Assembly: GCA_035464115.1 (NCBI GenBank) | Contig: DATHSN010000119.1 | Coordinates: forward strand, 1-9,150 | Length of the DNA stretch: 9,150 bases | Direction: 5' to 3' | Source: DATHSN01 sp035464115 | Lineage (GTDB): Bacteria; Actinomycetota; Acidimicrobiia; Acidimicrobiales; SKKL01 | Shown: in pieces, positions 1 to 7,800 of the stretch | How positions within the stretch are numbered: the first letter of the stretch is position 1 | Layout: the number at the start of each line of letters is the position of its first letter | Position numbers and translations under genes: made by a program | Notes under the pieces: model-generated | What the model was told of the DNA's origin: nothing | The model's input: the letters and a program-made list of their open reading frames with translations, nothing else | Databases searched by the model: none

Positions 1-729
1 GGGCGGTTCGTCCAGCCCGACCCGATCGGCCTGCTCGGCGGCACCAACCTGTACGTCTACGGCGACGACGATCCGATCGACCGGGTCGACGCCGCCGGCA
101 CCAGCGGCATCCCTCCGTGGCTGCACGACCTGGTCGACACGGTGTCCCGGGCGGTCACCGACTTCGGCAACGGCCCCGGGGCCGCGGGCCGTCGGGCTCT
201 CACCGAACTCGACCTCGGCGTCGTCCGACCGGTCCGGGACAGCGTGGTCGGGACCTCGGGTCCGGTCGTGATCCATCCGGGTCCGGGTGGCCTGCCGATG
301 CTCCCCCACGCCGTGGACGTGGCGACCGGGGCCATGCGCGATGGCGAGGTCCGCACCCGACCGGCGTCCGCCGCCGAGATCCGGGCGGGGACGTTGCGCA
401 ACACCGAGGCGTATCTCGAGCCGTTCGTGCGCGCCGCCGAGCTGGTGCCGGGACTGGGGACACCGGCCGCCGCGGTGCGGAACCTGGTCGAGGGCATGGT
501 GCGCGCGGCGAACGGCGACCCGAGGGCGCTGGTGAGCCTGGCGGATCTGGCCCGGGGACCGCTCGGCGGGCTGTTCCCGAGCGGCGACATCGTGACCCAG
601 GCCAACGACGCGGTGGACTGGATCCAGGGGATCGGCCATGGAGCCGAGATCGGTGCCGACCTGATCGCCGGCCCCGACGACCTCTACCGGGAGCCCCCGT
701 CGGGCTGTGGACCACCAGGAGCGAGATGA
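1..729 (+). CDS. RHS/YD-repeat protein, C-terminal fragment (5' end outside window)
   Basis: The reading frame is open from base 1 and encodes 242 residues. The first ~33 match the end of the RHS-associated core: GRFVQPDPIGLLGG, then NLYVYGDDDP and DRVDAAG, the usual GRF-x-x-PDPIGL / NLY-Y-NNP / DP-G pattern. RHS proteins are large secreted or surface proteins whose core closes a YD-repeat shell and is followed by a variable C-terminal effector. Here ~208 residues follow the core: an Ala/Gly-rich stretch with possible helices (PFVRAAELVPGLGTPAAAV, PLGGLFPSGDIV) and a Pro/Gly-rich end. I recognise no catalytic motif, so toxin activity cannot be claimed. The stop overlaps the next gene's ATG (ATGA, 726-729), the position where an immunity gene usually sits. 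RHS identity is firm; the C-terminal function is unknown. Confidence 0.85.
   Translation, partial: GRFVQPDPIGLLGGTNLYVYGDDDPIDRVDAAGTSGIPPWLHDLVDTVSRAVTDFGNGPGAAGRRALTELDLGVVRPVRDSVVGTSGPVVIHPGPGGLPMLPHAVDVATGAMRDGEVRTRPASAAEIRAGTLRNTEAYLEPFVRAAELVPGLGTPAAAVRNLVEGMVRAANGDPRALVSLADLARGPLGGLFPSGDIVTQANDAVDWIQGIGHGAEIGADLIAGPDDLYREPPSGCGPPGAR
717..721 (+). promoter_or_regulatory. Shine-Dalgarno site of the 68-aa YD-repeat ORF
   Basis: AGGAG lies four bases before the ATG at 726, inside the last codons of the RHS gene. It is the main evidence that the small overlapping ORF is translated. Confidence 0.55.
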
Positions 730-932
730 CCACCGGAGCCGACCCGACCACGCCGACCGCCGACGCGCACGCCTTCCGCCGTCGGTACGAGCACGACGCC
801 CGGGGTCGGCTCGTCGCTGTCGTCGACGACGCCGGATGGCGGATCGACCTCGAGTACGACGCGTCCGGCAACCGCGTCCGCCGGGTGGTGAGCATCGGGC
901 GAGCGGCGACACGGACCTCGCCGCAAGGGTGA
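726..932 (+). CDS. Small (68-aa) single RHS/YD-repeat protein
   Basis: It starts in a 4-bp ATGA overlap with the RHS gene and has a good AGGAG site. After ~20 disordered residues the body reads YEHDARGRLVAVV, DDAGWRID and LEYDASGNRVRRV, which is the canonical YD repeat (Y-YD-xGR-L / YxYDxxGNR) about one and a half times over. There is no signal peptide or membrane segment. RHS repeats normally occur in long arrays upstream of the core, so a free-standing repeat in a different frame, right after the C-terminal effector region, is odd. It could be a co-expressed partner or immunity-like protein, or the remnant of a displaced RHS segment. The family match is clear and the function unknown. Confidence 0.6.
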   Translation: MTTGADPTTPTADAHAFRRRYEHDARGRLVAVVDDAGWRIDLEYDASGNRVRRVVSIGRAATRTSPQG

Positions 933-1091
933 CGGGGCACGTACCGTCGGGTCAGGTCGAGCCGGGTGCGTCCCCGCCGGCGATCCACACCAGCTGTGGC
1001 ATCGCCGCGACGACGTGCTCCCAGGTGTCGATCGGTTCGGGGCTCAATCGCAGGACATCCCTGATGCTGGAGCGGGGAGGGTCGACCGGGG

Positions 1092-2243
<1,152 letters not shown>

Positions 2244-2249
2244 TGCGTC

Positions 2250-2255
2250 AGGTTA
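2250..2255 (-). promoter_or_regulatory. Candidate -10 box of galK (leaderless)
   Basis: On the minus strand this reads TAACCT, followed by six bases (GACGCA) and the GTG start at 2243. A transcript would begin at or beside the start codon. No clear -35 box is seen; it would lie inside the alpha-galactosidase coding region. Confidence 0.5.
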
Positions 2256-2259
2256 GGTT
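2254..2259 (+). promoter_or_regulatory. Candidate -10 box of the alpha-galactosidase gene
   Basis: TAGGTT (TANNNT) lies nine bases before the ATG at 2269, with no Shine-Dalgarno site. It shares its TA step (2254-2255) with the oppositely directed galK box, so the two promoters overlap and probably exclude or co-regulate each other. Confidence 0.45.
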
Positions 2260-2268
2260 TCGCGGCTC

Positions 2269-4407
2269 ATGGCTGACACCGAGGGCAGAGCCGGCACCGA
2301 GGGCATCGTCCGACTCCGGGCCCGCGGGACCGAGGTCGTCGTCGACGTCCGTGGTGGGGTCCCGATCGTCGCCCACTGGGGGGCCGACCTCGGTGACGGG
2401 GCCACCCTCGACGGCGTCCTCGCCGCCCTCGACCGGCCGAGCGTGCCCGGCGCGGGCGACGATCCCGCGGCCATCGCGATCCTGCCCGAGCACGGCAGCG
2501 GTGCCGCCGGCCGGCCGGGGCTGCGGGGGCACCGCCCCGGCGGGCGCGACTGGGCACCCCGGTTCGCCCCCGCCGGGCACGTCCTCGACGGCTCTGCGCT
2601 CGAGGTGCGGGCCGTCGACGAGCACGCCGGCCTCGGGCTCACCACCACGTTCCGGCTCGACCACGCCCTCGTCGTCCAGGTCGAGCTCACCAACCACGGG
2701 ACGACCCGCTACCTGCTCGACGGCCTCAGCGTGACGGTGCCGCTGCCCGACCAGGCCGACGAGCTGCTCACGTTCACGGGCCGGTGGGCCCGCGAGATGC
2801 AGCTCGAGCGTCGGCCGTGGATCTCCGGCGCCCACCTCGCCGAGAACCTGCGGGGCCGCACCTCTCACGAGCACCCGCCGCTCGTGTTCGCCGGGCCCGC
2901 TGGTGTCGGGGAGTGGGGCGGCGAGGTGTGGGGCGCCCACCTGGCGTGGAGCGGGAACCACTCGATCCTGGCTGAACGCCTCCCCGACGGACGGCGTCTG
3001 CTCCAGCTCGGCGAGCTGCTGCACCCCGGCGAGGTGGTGCTCGAGCCCGGCGAGTCGTACCGCACACCCGAGGTCGTGGCGGTGTGGTCCGAGTCGGGGC
3101 TCACGCCGGCGTCGTGGGGGTTCCACCGCCACCTGCGGGCCCGTCCCGGGCACCCGACGTCGCCCCGACCGGTCACCCTCAACACCTGGGAGGCGGTCTA
3201 CTTCGACCACGACCTCGACCGGCTCCGGGCGCTCGCCGACGTGGCCGCCGAGGTCGGCATCGAGCGGTTCGTCCTCGACGACGGCTGGTTCGGGTCACGC
3301 CGCGACGACACGAGCGGTCTCGGCGACTGGACCGTGTCGGCCGCCGTCCACCCCGACGGCCTGGCGCCGCTCATCGAGCACGTGCGGGCGCTCGGGATGG
3401 AGTTCGGCATCTGGGTCGAGCCCGAGATGGTGAACCCCGACAGCGACCTGTACCGGGCCCACCCCGAGTGGGCGCTGGTCGACGACCGCTACGAACCGGT
3501 GCTGTCCCGCAACCAGCTCGTCCTCGACCTGGCGCAGCCCGAGGCCTACGCCCACATCCTCGGCCAGCTCGACGCGCTGCTGCGCGACCACGACATCGCC
3601 TACGTGAAGTGGGACATGAACCGCGACCACGTGCAGGCCGCCGGAGCCTCTGGTGCAGCGGGCACCCACGCCCAGACGCTCGCCGTCTACCGCCTGCTCG
3701 ACGACCTGCGGGCGGCGCACCCCGGGGTGGAGATCGAGTCGTGCTCGTCGGGTGGCGGCCGCATCGACCACGAGATCCTCCGGCGCACCGAGCGGGTGTG
3801 GACCAGCGACTGCAACGACGCGCTCGAGCGCCAGGCGATCCAGCGGGGGGTCTCGATGTTCGTGCCGCCCGAGGTCATGGGCGCCCACATCGGCCCCACC
3901 CGCTCGCACACCACGGGCCGGGTCCACCGCCTGGCGTTCCGCGCCGCCACGGCGATGTTCGGCCACCTCGGCGTCGAGTGGGACATCGCCGCCCTCGACG
4001 AACGCGACCGGGGTCGACTCACCGCCGCCATCGCCCTGCACCGGCGCTTCCGGCCGCTGCTGCACTCGGGTGACGTGGTCCGCTTCGACACCGAGGCCCC
4101 CTACCTGGCCCACGGCGTCTACGCGCCCGACCGGGCCGAGGCGCTCGTGAGCTGGGCCCAGCTCGCCACCGCCGCGAGCCTCACCCCACCGCTGCTGCGC
4201 CTGCCCGGTCTGGACCCCGATCGCCGCTACCGGGTGGCGCCGGTCCCGTTGCCCGGTGAGCGGTGGGGCATCGCCCGGCGCCACCCGGGCTGGCTCACCG
4301 ACGACCGATCACTGGAGCTCACGGGCCGAGAGCTCGCCGCCGTCGGGATCCGCCCACCCGTGCTGCACCCCGAGTCGGCGGTGCTGTTCCACCTCGTCGG
4401 GAGCTGA
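2269..4407 (+). CDS. Alpha-galactosidase, glycoside hydrolase family 36
   Basis: A 712-residue retaining alpha-galactosidase that removes terminal alpha-galactose from melibiose, raffinose-type sugars or galactosides. The order is an N-terminal beta-sandwich (~30-270), a TIM-barrel melibiase domain (~275-610) and a C-terminal beta domain. Barrel motifs visible are FVLDDGWFG (334-342), GIWVEPEMVNPDSDLY (from 380), YVKWDMNRD (445-453) with nucleophile D449, ESCSSGGGR (490-498), and WTSDCND (511-517) with acid/base D514, followed by PPEVMGAHIGP. Length and motifs are those of the ~700-aa GH36 group that includes Lactobacillus MelA. There is no signal peptide, so it is cytoplasmic and needs imported substrate; no transporter is in the window. 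It diverges from galK. Family and reaction are secure; the natural substrate is inferred. Confidence 0.96.
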   Translation: MADTEGRAGTEGIVRLRARGTEVVVDVRGGVPIVAHWGADLGDGATLDGVLAALDRPSVPGAGDDPAAIAILPEHGSGAAGRPGLRGHRPGGRDWAPRFAPAGHVLDGSALEVRAVDEHAGLGLTTTFRLDHALVVQVELTNHGTTRYLLDGLSVTVPLPDQADELLTFTGRWAREMQLERRPWISGAHLAENLRGRTSHEHPPLVFAGPAGVGEWGGEVWGAHLAWSGNHSILAERLPDGRRLLQLGELLHPGEVVLEPGESYRTPEVVAVWSESGLTPASWGFHRHLRARPGHPTSPRPVTLNTWEAVYFDHDLDRLRALADVAAEVGIERFVLDDGWFGSRRDDTSGLGDWTVSAAVHPDGLAPLIEHVRALGMEFGIWVEPEMVNPDSDLYRAHPEWALVDDRYEPVLSRNQLVLDLAQPEAYAHILGQLDALLRDHDIAYVKWDMNRDHVQAAGASGAAGTHAQTLAVYRLLDDLRAAHPGVEIESCSSGGGRIDHEILRRTERVWTSDCNDALERQAIQRGVSMFVPPEVMGAHIGPTRSHTTGRVHRLAFRAATAMFGHLGVEWDIAALDERDRGRLTAAIALHRRFRPLLHSGDVVRFDTEAPYLAHGVYAPDRAEALVSWAQLATAASLTPPLLRLPGLDPDRRYRVAPVPLPGERWGIARRHPGWLTDDRSLELTGRELAAVGIRPPVLHPESAVLFHLVGS

Positions 4408-4412
4408 GCCGG

Positions 4413-4443
4413 GGATCGCGCCGGGCTGGTCGCGTGGCGATCC
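4413..4443. terminator. Weak inverted repeat between convergent genes
   Basis: GGATCGC (4413-4419) and GCGATCC (4437-4443) form a 7-bp stem with a 17-nt loop just after the alpha-galactosidase stop. There is no T-run. It could end transcription from either side, but the long loop makes this weak. Confidence 0.25.
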
Positions 4444-4488
4444 GTCGAGCGGTCGCCGGCGACGCCAGGTCCTGCCCGGTCGGATCGC

Positions 4489-4788
4489 TCAGATGTCCGG
4501 GCTGCCGGCTGCCCCGGCGAGCCGGGTACCGGGGTCCTTGAAGATCTCCGGGCTGCCGGCCGTCCCGGCGATGCGGGTGCCGGGGTCCGTGAAGATGTCC
4601 GGGCTGCCGGCCGTGCCCATGAGGCCCAGCGTCGGCAGGAGCGCACCGAACGAGGTCGCGGCGAAGCCGGCGACCTCGTCGGTGTTGGGGGTCAGGACGT
4701 CGAGTAGGGCGGCGTGCTCCTCGGCCGTGAGGTCGAGGGCGTCGAGCTTGCGGCCGAGGGCGGCGAGGACGTCGTGGGTGTGGTCCAT
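4489..4788 (-). CDS. Small protein with C-terminal 17-residue tandem repeats
   Basis: 99 residues, no recognised family, no cysteine. Residues 1-33 look like an acidic amphipathic helix (LDALDLTAEEHAALLDVL). Residues 40-59 are a Gly/Ala/Leu-rich linker. Residues 60-99 are two full 17-residue repeats (60-76, 77-93) and a 6-residue partial one, with consensus AGSP-D/E-IF-x-DPGTR-I/L-AG. The protein stops within the third repeat. A helical leader-like part plus repeated Asp/Glu/Thr/Lys-containing units resembles the layout of multi-core RiPP precursors, but no modifying enzyme or transporter gene is in the window. It could equally be a repeated docking or structural motif. No clear Shine-Dalgarno site is seen. 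It is convergent with the alpha-galactosidase gene and downstream of the GGDEF gene on the same strand, 132 bp away. Confidence 0.65.
   Translation of the reverse strand: MDHTHDVLAALGRKLDALDLTAEEHAALLDVLTPNTDEVAGFAATSFGALLPTLGLMGTAGSPDIFTDPGTRIAGTAGSPEIFKDPGTRLAGAAGSPDI
4491..4617. repeat. 51-bp tandem repeat, about 2.5 copies
   Basis: Units begin at 4491, 4542 and 4593, each opening with AGATSTCCGGGCTGCCGG; the last is partial. The period of 51 bp keeps the minus-strand reading frame and encodes the 17-residue repeats of the 99-aa protein. Confidence 0.85.
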
Positions 4789-4920
4789 GCGGACACGACG
4801 ACAGCCGGCCGGTGCGGTTACGCCAGGCGCCTGATGCCGCGGTCACCGGCGCGCACCAGCGCGGCACCGGCGCTGAGCGCGACGACCGCGAGCAGGGTGT
4901 CCTCGGACCCGCGACCTCGA

Positions 4921-6288
4921 TCAGTCGCCGTCGCCGGCGATCGCCCACGACGCGGTGGGGTCGCGCTTGGCGCGGTACATCGCCCGGTCGGCCAGCGACA
5001 CCAGCTCGTGGAGGGAGCGTCCGGGCGAGCCGACGGCGATGCCGATGCTCGCCGCCAGCACGATCGGGGCGTCGCGCCCCACGTCACCGTCGCGGCGGGC
5101 GACGGGCTCGGCGATCACACGGGCGAGGCGCTCGCCCAACGCGATGAGCCCCTCGGTGTCGATGGGCGCGGTGCACACCACCGCGAACTCGTCGCCACCC
5201 ACCCGGATCGCCACGTCGTCGGTGCGCACCGCCCCTGCCAACCGGGCGCCGACCTGGCGGAGCACCTCGTCGCCGGTGTCGTGACCGAGGGCGTCGTTCA
5301 CGGCCTTGAACCCGTCGAGGTCGACGTAGAGCAGCCCCGCCACCGATGCGGTGGGGTCGTCGGCCAGGTCCGCGAGCCGCCTGCGGTTGGCGAGCCCGGT
5401 GAGCGGGTCGACGTGGACGTCGGCCTCGAGGCTGCGACGCGCCGCGTCCTGGTCGGCGGCGAGGGCGGCGATGGCGACCGCCTCACCCAGCCAACGGTCC
5501 TGGTTGGCGCTCGGCGGCCCCGGGTCCGGCAACCAGGCCACGAGCACCCCCACCAGGCCGGCGCGACCGACCACCGGGCGGGCGCAGACGACGCGCAGCT
5601 CGGTGGGGGCCAGCGCGTCGCGCAACCAGGCGGGCTGGGTGGCGGCATCGTGGGCGTCGACCCGGGCGCCCGTGCGCAGCGCGACGATCCACGGCGCGTC
5701 GCCGGGCCCGTCGTCGAGGGTGCGCGGCGCCGGGCACCCCCCGGCGACCGGCCACGCGCCCTCCCGGTGGAGGTGGTCGCCGTCGACGGTGAGCATCGAC
5801 CCGGCGCCCGACATCGGGAACCGGGCCAGGGACAACGCCAGCTCGGCGTGGGCGTCTCGTGCCGGGCGCCCGGCGGCGATCGCCCGGGTGGCCGCCGCCA
5901 GGCCGTCGTTGGTCGACTCGGGCGTGAACACGAGCAGGTAGCCGTCGAGGTCGGGATCGTCGAGCGCGTTGCGGCCCCAGACCTCGGTGCTCCACACGTC
6001 GCCGGCGGCGTCGAGGTAGCGGACCCGCGCCGGCCCCATGAGCTCGGTGTACCGGGCGGCCTGGGTGAGCATCGACACCGCGAGCTCGTGGTCGTCGGGG
6101 GCGACGAAGTCGAGGAGCGAGCGTCCGATCATGTCGGCGGGCGTGAGCCCCACCATCTCGCCGAGGCGGTCGTTGGCCCGCCGGATGCGCCCCTCGGCGT
6201 CGACGTTGACGATCCCGACCGGCAGGGCGTCGATCGTGTGCCGCAACAGCTCGGCCTCGGAGCGCTGCGCCCTGCTCCCGTCCGGCAT
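4921..6288 (-). CDS. PAS-GAF-GGDEF diguanylate cyclase
   Basis: 455 residues. Residues ~13-125 form a PAS sensor (LPVGIVNVDAEGRIRRAN, GRSLLDFVAPDD). Residues ~140-285 are GAF-like (RVVCARPVVGRAGLVGVLVAW). The GGDEF domain starts at DPLTGLANRRR (294-304). The active-site motif GGDEF is intact at 364-368, metal and substrate residues lie in VDLDGFKAVND (D323, D325, N331), and an allosteric I-site RTDD (355-358) sits five residues before GGDEF. It is therefore expected to make cyclic di-GMP from two GTP with product inhibition. No EAL domain follows and no transmembrane segment is evident. The PAS lacks the LOV cysteine motif, so flavin-based light sensing is not supported. A TAGCAT -10 box seven bases before the ATG suggests a leaderless transcript separate from the upstream SnoaL-like gene, which ends 27 bp away. 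Confidence 0.93.
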   Translation of the reverse strand: MPDGSRAQRSEAELLRHTIDALPVGIVNVDAEGRIRRANDRLGEMVGLTPADMIGRSLLDFVAPDDHELAVSMLTQAARYTELMGPARVRYLDAAGDVWSTEVWGRNALDDPDLDGYLLVFTPESTNDGLAAATRAIAAGRPARDAHAELALSLARFPMSGAGSMLTVDGDHLHREGAWPVAGGCPAPRTLDDGPGDAPWIVALRTGARVDAHDAATQPAWLRDALAPTELRVVCARPVVGRAGLVGVLVAWLPDPGPPSANQDRWLGEAVAIAALAADQDAARRSLEADVHVDPLTGLANRRRLADLADDPTASVAGLLYVDLDGFKAVNDALGHDTGDEVLRQVGARLAGAVRTDDVAIRVGGDEFAVVCTAPIDTEGLIALGERLARVIAEPVARRDGDVGRDAPIVLAASIGIAVGSPGRSLHELVSLADRAMYRAKRDPTASWAIAGDGD

Positions 6289-6295
6289 GGACCGG

Positions 6296-6301
6296 ATGCT
6301 A
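6296..6301 (-). promoter_or_regulatory. Candidate -10 box of the diguanylate cyclase gene
   Basis: TAGCAT on the minus strand is followed by seven bases and the ATG at 6288, with no Shine-Dalgarno site. This fits leaderless transcription starting next to the ATG. Confidence 0.45.
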
Positions 6302-6315
6302 GAGGCGCGGCGCCC

Positions 6316-6840
6316 TCAGGCTGCTGTCGACGCGGCGCCCGTGCCCGCGGCGAGGGCCTCGGGGACGTCCGACGAGATCACCGAGGCGTGCCAGCGGGCC
6401 TCCCGCCAACCGGCCTCGGTGCGCTTCCAGACGATGGTGGCGACGCAGTCGAACGTCGCCACGTGCGGGCCCACGGCGAGCGTCTGGCGGAACTCGAGCA
6501 CCGAGTAGCCGAGCGCGCCGTCGCGCACGGCGTGGTAGCCGAGGATCTCGGAGTCGGTGGTGGCGTCCATGGCGTCGAGCGTGGCGAACAGCTCACGGAA
6601 CCACGCCACCCACTCGGCTCGGGTGCGGATCGGGCGGGCGGCGCCCGACGGGTCGACGTCGACGATGCCGAAGTCGTCGTCGCACAGCGCCGACAGCGAC
6701 GCCAGGTCGTGGTCGCGCACGCCGCGGAGCAGCGCGACCGTCTCGGCGTAGAAGGGCCGGCGGGCGAACCGCGCCGGCGGGTCGTCGAGCGGTGACTCGA
6801 CCAGGTGGTGCATGCTCGGGTGCTGGGTGGAGACGGGCAT
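6316..6840 (-). CDS. SnoaL-like / NTF2-fold protein
   Basis: 174 residues with the pattern of small NTF2-fold proteins (SnoaL-like/DUF4440 type). An N-terminal helix (FYAETVALLRGVRDHDLASL) is followed by LCDDDFGIVDVDPSG, then RTRAEWVAWFRELFATLD, and strands ending in the typical TIVWKRTEAGWREARWH. These folds serve as hydrolases, isomerases or ligand-binding domains. The key residues vary and I cannot name a substrate. The start at 6840 has a good Shine-Dalgarno sequence (GGAAGGA, five bases upstream). The gene lies between the rhodopsin gene, from which a strong hairpin separates it, and the diguanylate cyclase gene 27 bp downstream. No signal peptide or membrane segment is seen. Fold assignment is fairly safe; function is open. 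Confidence 0.85.
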   Translation of the reverse strand: MPVSTQHPSMHHLVESPLDDPPARFARRPFYAETVALLRGVRDHDLASLSALCDDDFGIVDVDPSGAARPIRTRAEWVAWFRELFATLDAMDATTDSEILGYHAVRDGALGYSVLEFRQTLAVGPHVATFDCVATIVWKRTEAGWREARWHASVISSDVPEALAAGTGAASTAA

Positions 6841-6845
6841 CGGAG

Positions 6846-6852
6846 TCCTTCC
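6846..6852 (-). promoter_or_regulatory. Shine-Dalgarno site of the SnoaL-like gene
   Basis: GGAAGGA on the minus strand, five bases before the ATG at 6840. It fixes that start and shows this mRNA has a leader, unlike several neighbours. Confidence 0.6.
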
Positions 6853-6894
6853 GGCGTCGGGGTGACGGAGCGACGGGCTGGGGGCGCGACCTGC

Positions 6895-6928
6895 GGTCGG
6901 CCCGGCACGTTGATGTGCCGGGCCGACC
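6895..6928 (-). terminator. Strong 14-bp hairpin terminator after the rhodopsin gene
   Basis: GGTCGGCCCGGCAC (6895-6908) and GTGCCGGGCCGACC (6915-6928) are perfect inverted repeats around a 6-nt loop. The hairpin begins about 20 bases after the rhodopsin stop codon. No T-run follows, as is common for GC-rich actinobacterial terminators. It should isolate the rhodopsin transcript from the SnoaL-like gene. Confidence 0.7.
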
Positions 6929-6948
6929 TGGGTGGTGGTGGACGACGC

Positions 6949-7761
6949 TCAGGTCGTGGCGAGCGTCCGGGCGTCGTCGGGTGCACGCACCTCGCCCGGC
7001 TCGGCGTAACCGTCCTCTCGGGACTTGAGGATGGCGATGCCGAGCACGAGCAGGCCGAACAGCGGCTTGGCGAGCACGTCGGCCACCGAGTAGCCGACCT
7101 GGCGGACGACCTCGGCGAGCGCGGCGTCGTCGATGACCATCGGGGCCACGAAGGCGAGCGGGTAGACGCTCCAGGTGACGAGCACGATGTAGCGGAGCCA
7201 ACCGACCAGCGACCGCACCCGCTCGCTCTGGCGGCCGAGCGACCGGCCCAGCTCACCGAAGAGCACGTAGAGGATGTAGACGAACGGGATGGTGCCGAGG
7301 ATCCCCCACACCAGGCGGGAGGCGCTGTCGGGATCGGCGATCTCGCCCGGGTAGCCGAGCACGATCATGGCGGTGGCTGCGACCGAGAGGCGGATCAGCA
7401 GGCTGCGGGTGGTGCTGGGCGCGAGCTTGAGCACCACGACGAGCTCGGCCAGCAGCAACGGCACCGTGAGCAGCCAGTCGACGTAGCGGTAGCCCTCGTT
7501 GAACGGGACGCCGTCTTGGACGTAGCCGGTGCCGGTGAAGGAGAAGGCATCGACCCACGATCCGAAGATCCGCAGGTAGTGGTAGAGCGCGATGCCGACG
7601 ACGAGGGTGGAGATCGTCACCGCCATGCGGTGCTGGGGGGCCACTCGGCCCCGGGCCAGCAGGAAGAACACGAACGCCGCCCCCATCGAGGCGATCACGA
7701 ACGAGAACGCGTTGTACACCAGGTCGTATTGACCTTCGCTGAGCTCGAGCACTGCTTCCAC
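6949..7761 (-). CDS. Xanthorhodopsin-type light-driven proton pump
   Basis: A seven-helix retinal protein most like Gloeobacter rhodopsin and xanthorhodopsin. Telling segments are GQYDLVYNAFSF, YHYLRIFGSW, GYRYVDWLLTVPLLLAEL, VLGYPGEI, TIPFVYILYVLF and QVGYSVADVLAKPLFGLLV. Numbering from the ATG at 7812: H78 pairs with the counterion, R109 and D112 (acceptor), T116 and E123 (donor) give the DTE set of outward proton pumps, L120 at the spectral-tuning site suggests green absorption, W214 and P218 line the retinal, D245 is the second counterion, and K249 binds retinal. G170, in VWG, matches the xanthorhodopsin glycine that makes room for a carotenoid. I prefer the GTG at 7761 (270 aa): AGAGGAG lies five bases before it, and the N-terminus then resembles relatives. 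The ATG at 7812 (287 aa) would put the start inside the operator-like repeats. No retinal or carotenoid synthesis genes are in the window. Confidence 0.96.
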   Translation of the reverse strand: MEAVLELSEGQYDLVYNAFSFVIASMGAAFVFFLLARGRVAPQHRMAVTISTLVVGIALYHYLRIFGSWVDAFSFTGTGYVQDGVPFNEGYRYVDWLLTVPLLLAELVVVLKLAPSTTRSLLIRLSVAATAMIVLGYPGEIADPDSASRLVWGILGTIPFVYILYVLFGELGRSLGRQSERVRSLVGWLRYIVLVTWSVYPLAFVAPMVIDDAALAEVVRQVGYSVADVLAKPLFGLLVLGIAILKSREDGYAEPGEVRAPDDARTLATT

Positions 7762-7766
7762 GGTCA

Positions 7767-7773
7767 CTCCTCT
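7767..7773 (-). promoter_or_regulatory. Shine-Dalgarno site deciding the rhodopsin start
   Basis: AGAGGAG on the minus strand lies five bases before GTG 7761. It favours that start over the in-frame ATG at 7812. Confidence 0.6.
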
Positions 7774-7800
7774 CGAATCGACCGGTTTGGTCTCCTCCCG

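Noticed and set aside
931..948. Short hairpin GACGG-N8-CCGTC after the YD-repeat ORF.
   Set aside because: A five-base stem is expected by chance at this GC content; not enough for a terminator.
4491..4617. The 51-bp repeats as a CRISPR array or transposon end.
   Set aside because: Repeats are contiguous without spacers, keep the reading frame, and fall inside a coding sequence.
4818..4911. Minus-strand stretch encoding a hydrophobic segment (DTLLAVVALSAGAALVRAG) with strong third-position GC bias, between the 99-aa gene and the diguanylate cyclase.
   Set aside because: No ATG, GTG or TTG lies near the start of the plausible part; the in-frame start at 5087 lies deep in the GGDEF coding region. 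Left as unexplained spacer.
6038..6288. Possible LOV-type light sensing by the PAS domain of the diguanylate cyclase.
   Set aside because: The flavin-binding cysteine motif of LOV domains is absent, so the tempting link to light is not supported by the sequence.
4714..6795. A 693-residue open frame on the plus strand opposite the diguanylate cyclase and SnoaL-like genes.
   Set aside because: Composition is repetitive Arg/Gly/Val/His without domains, while the opposite strand holds intact motifs; antisense shadow.
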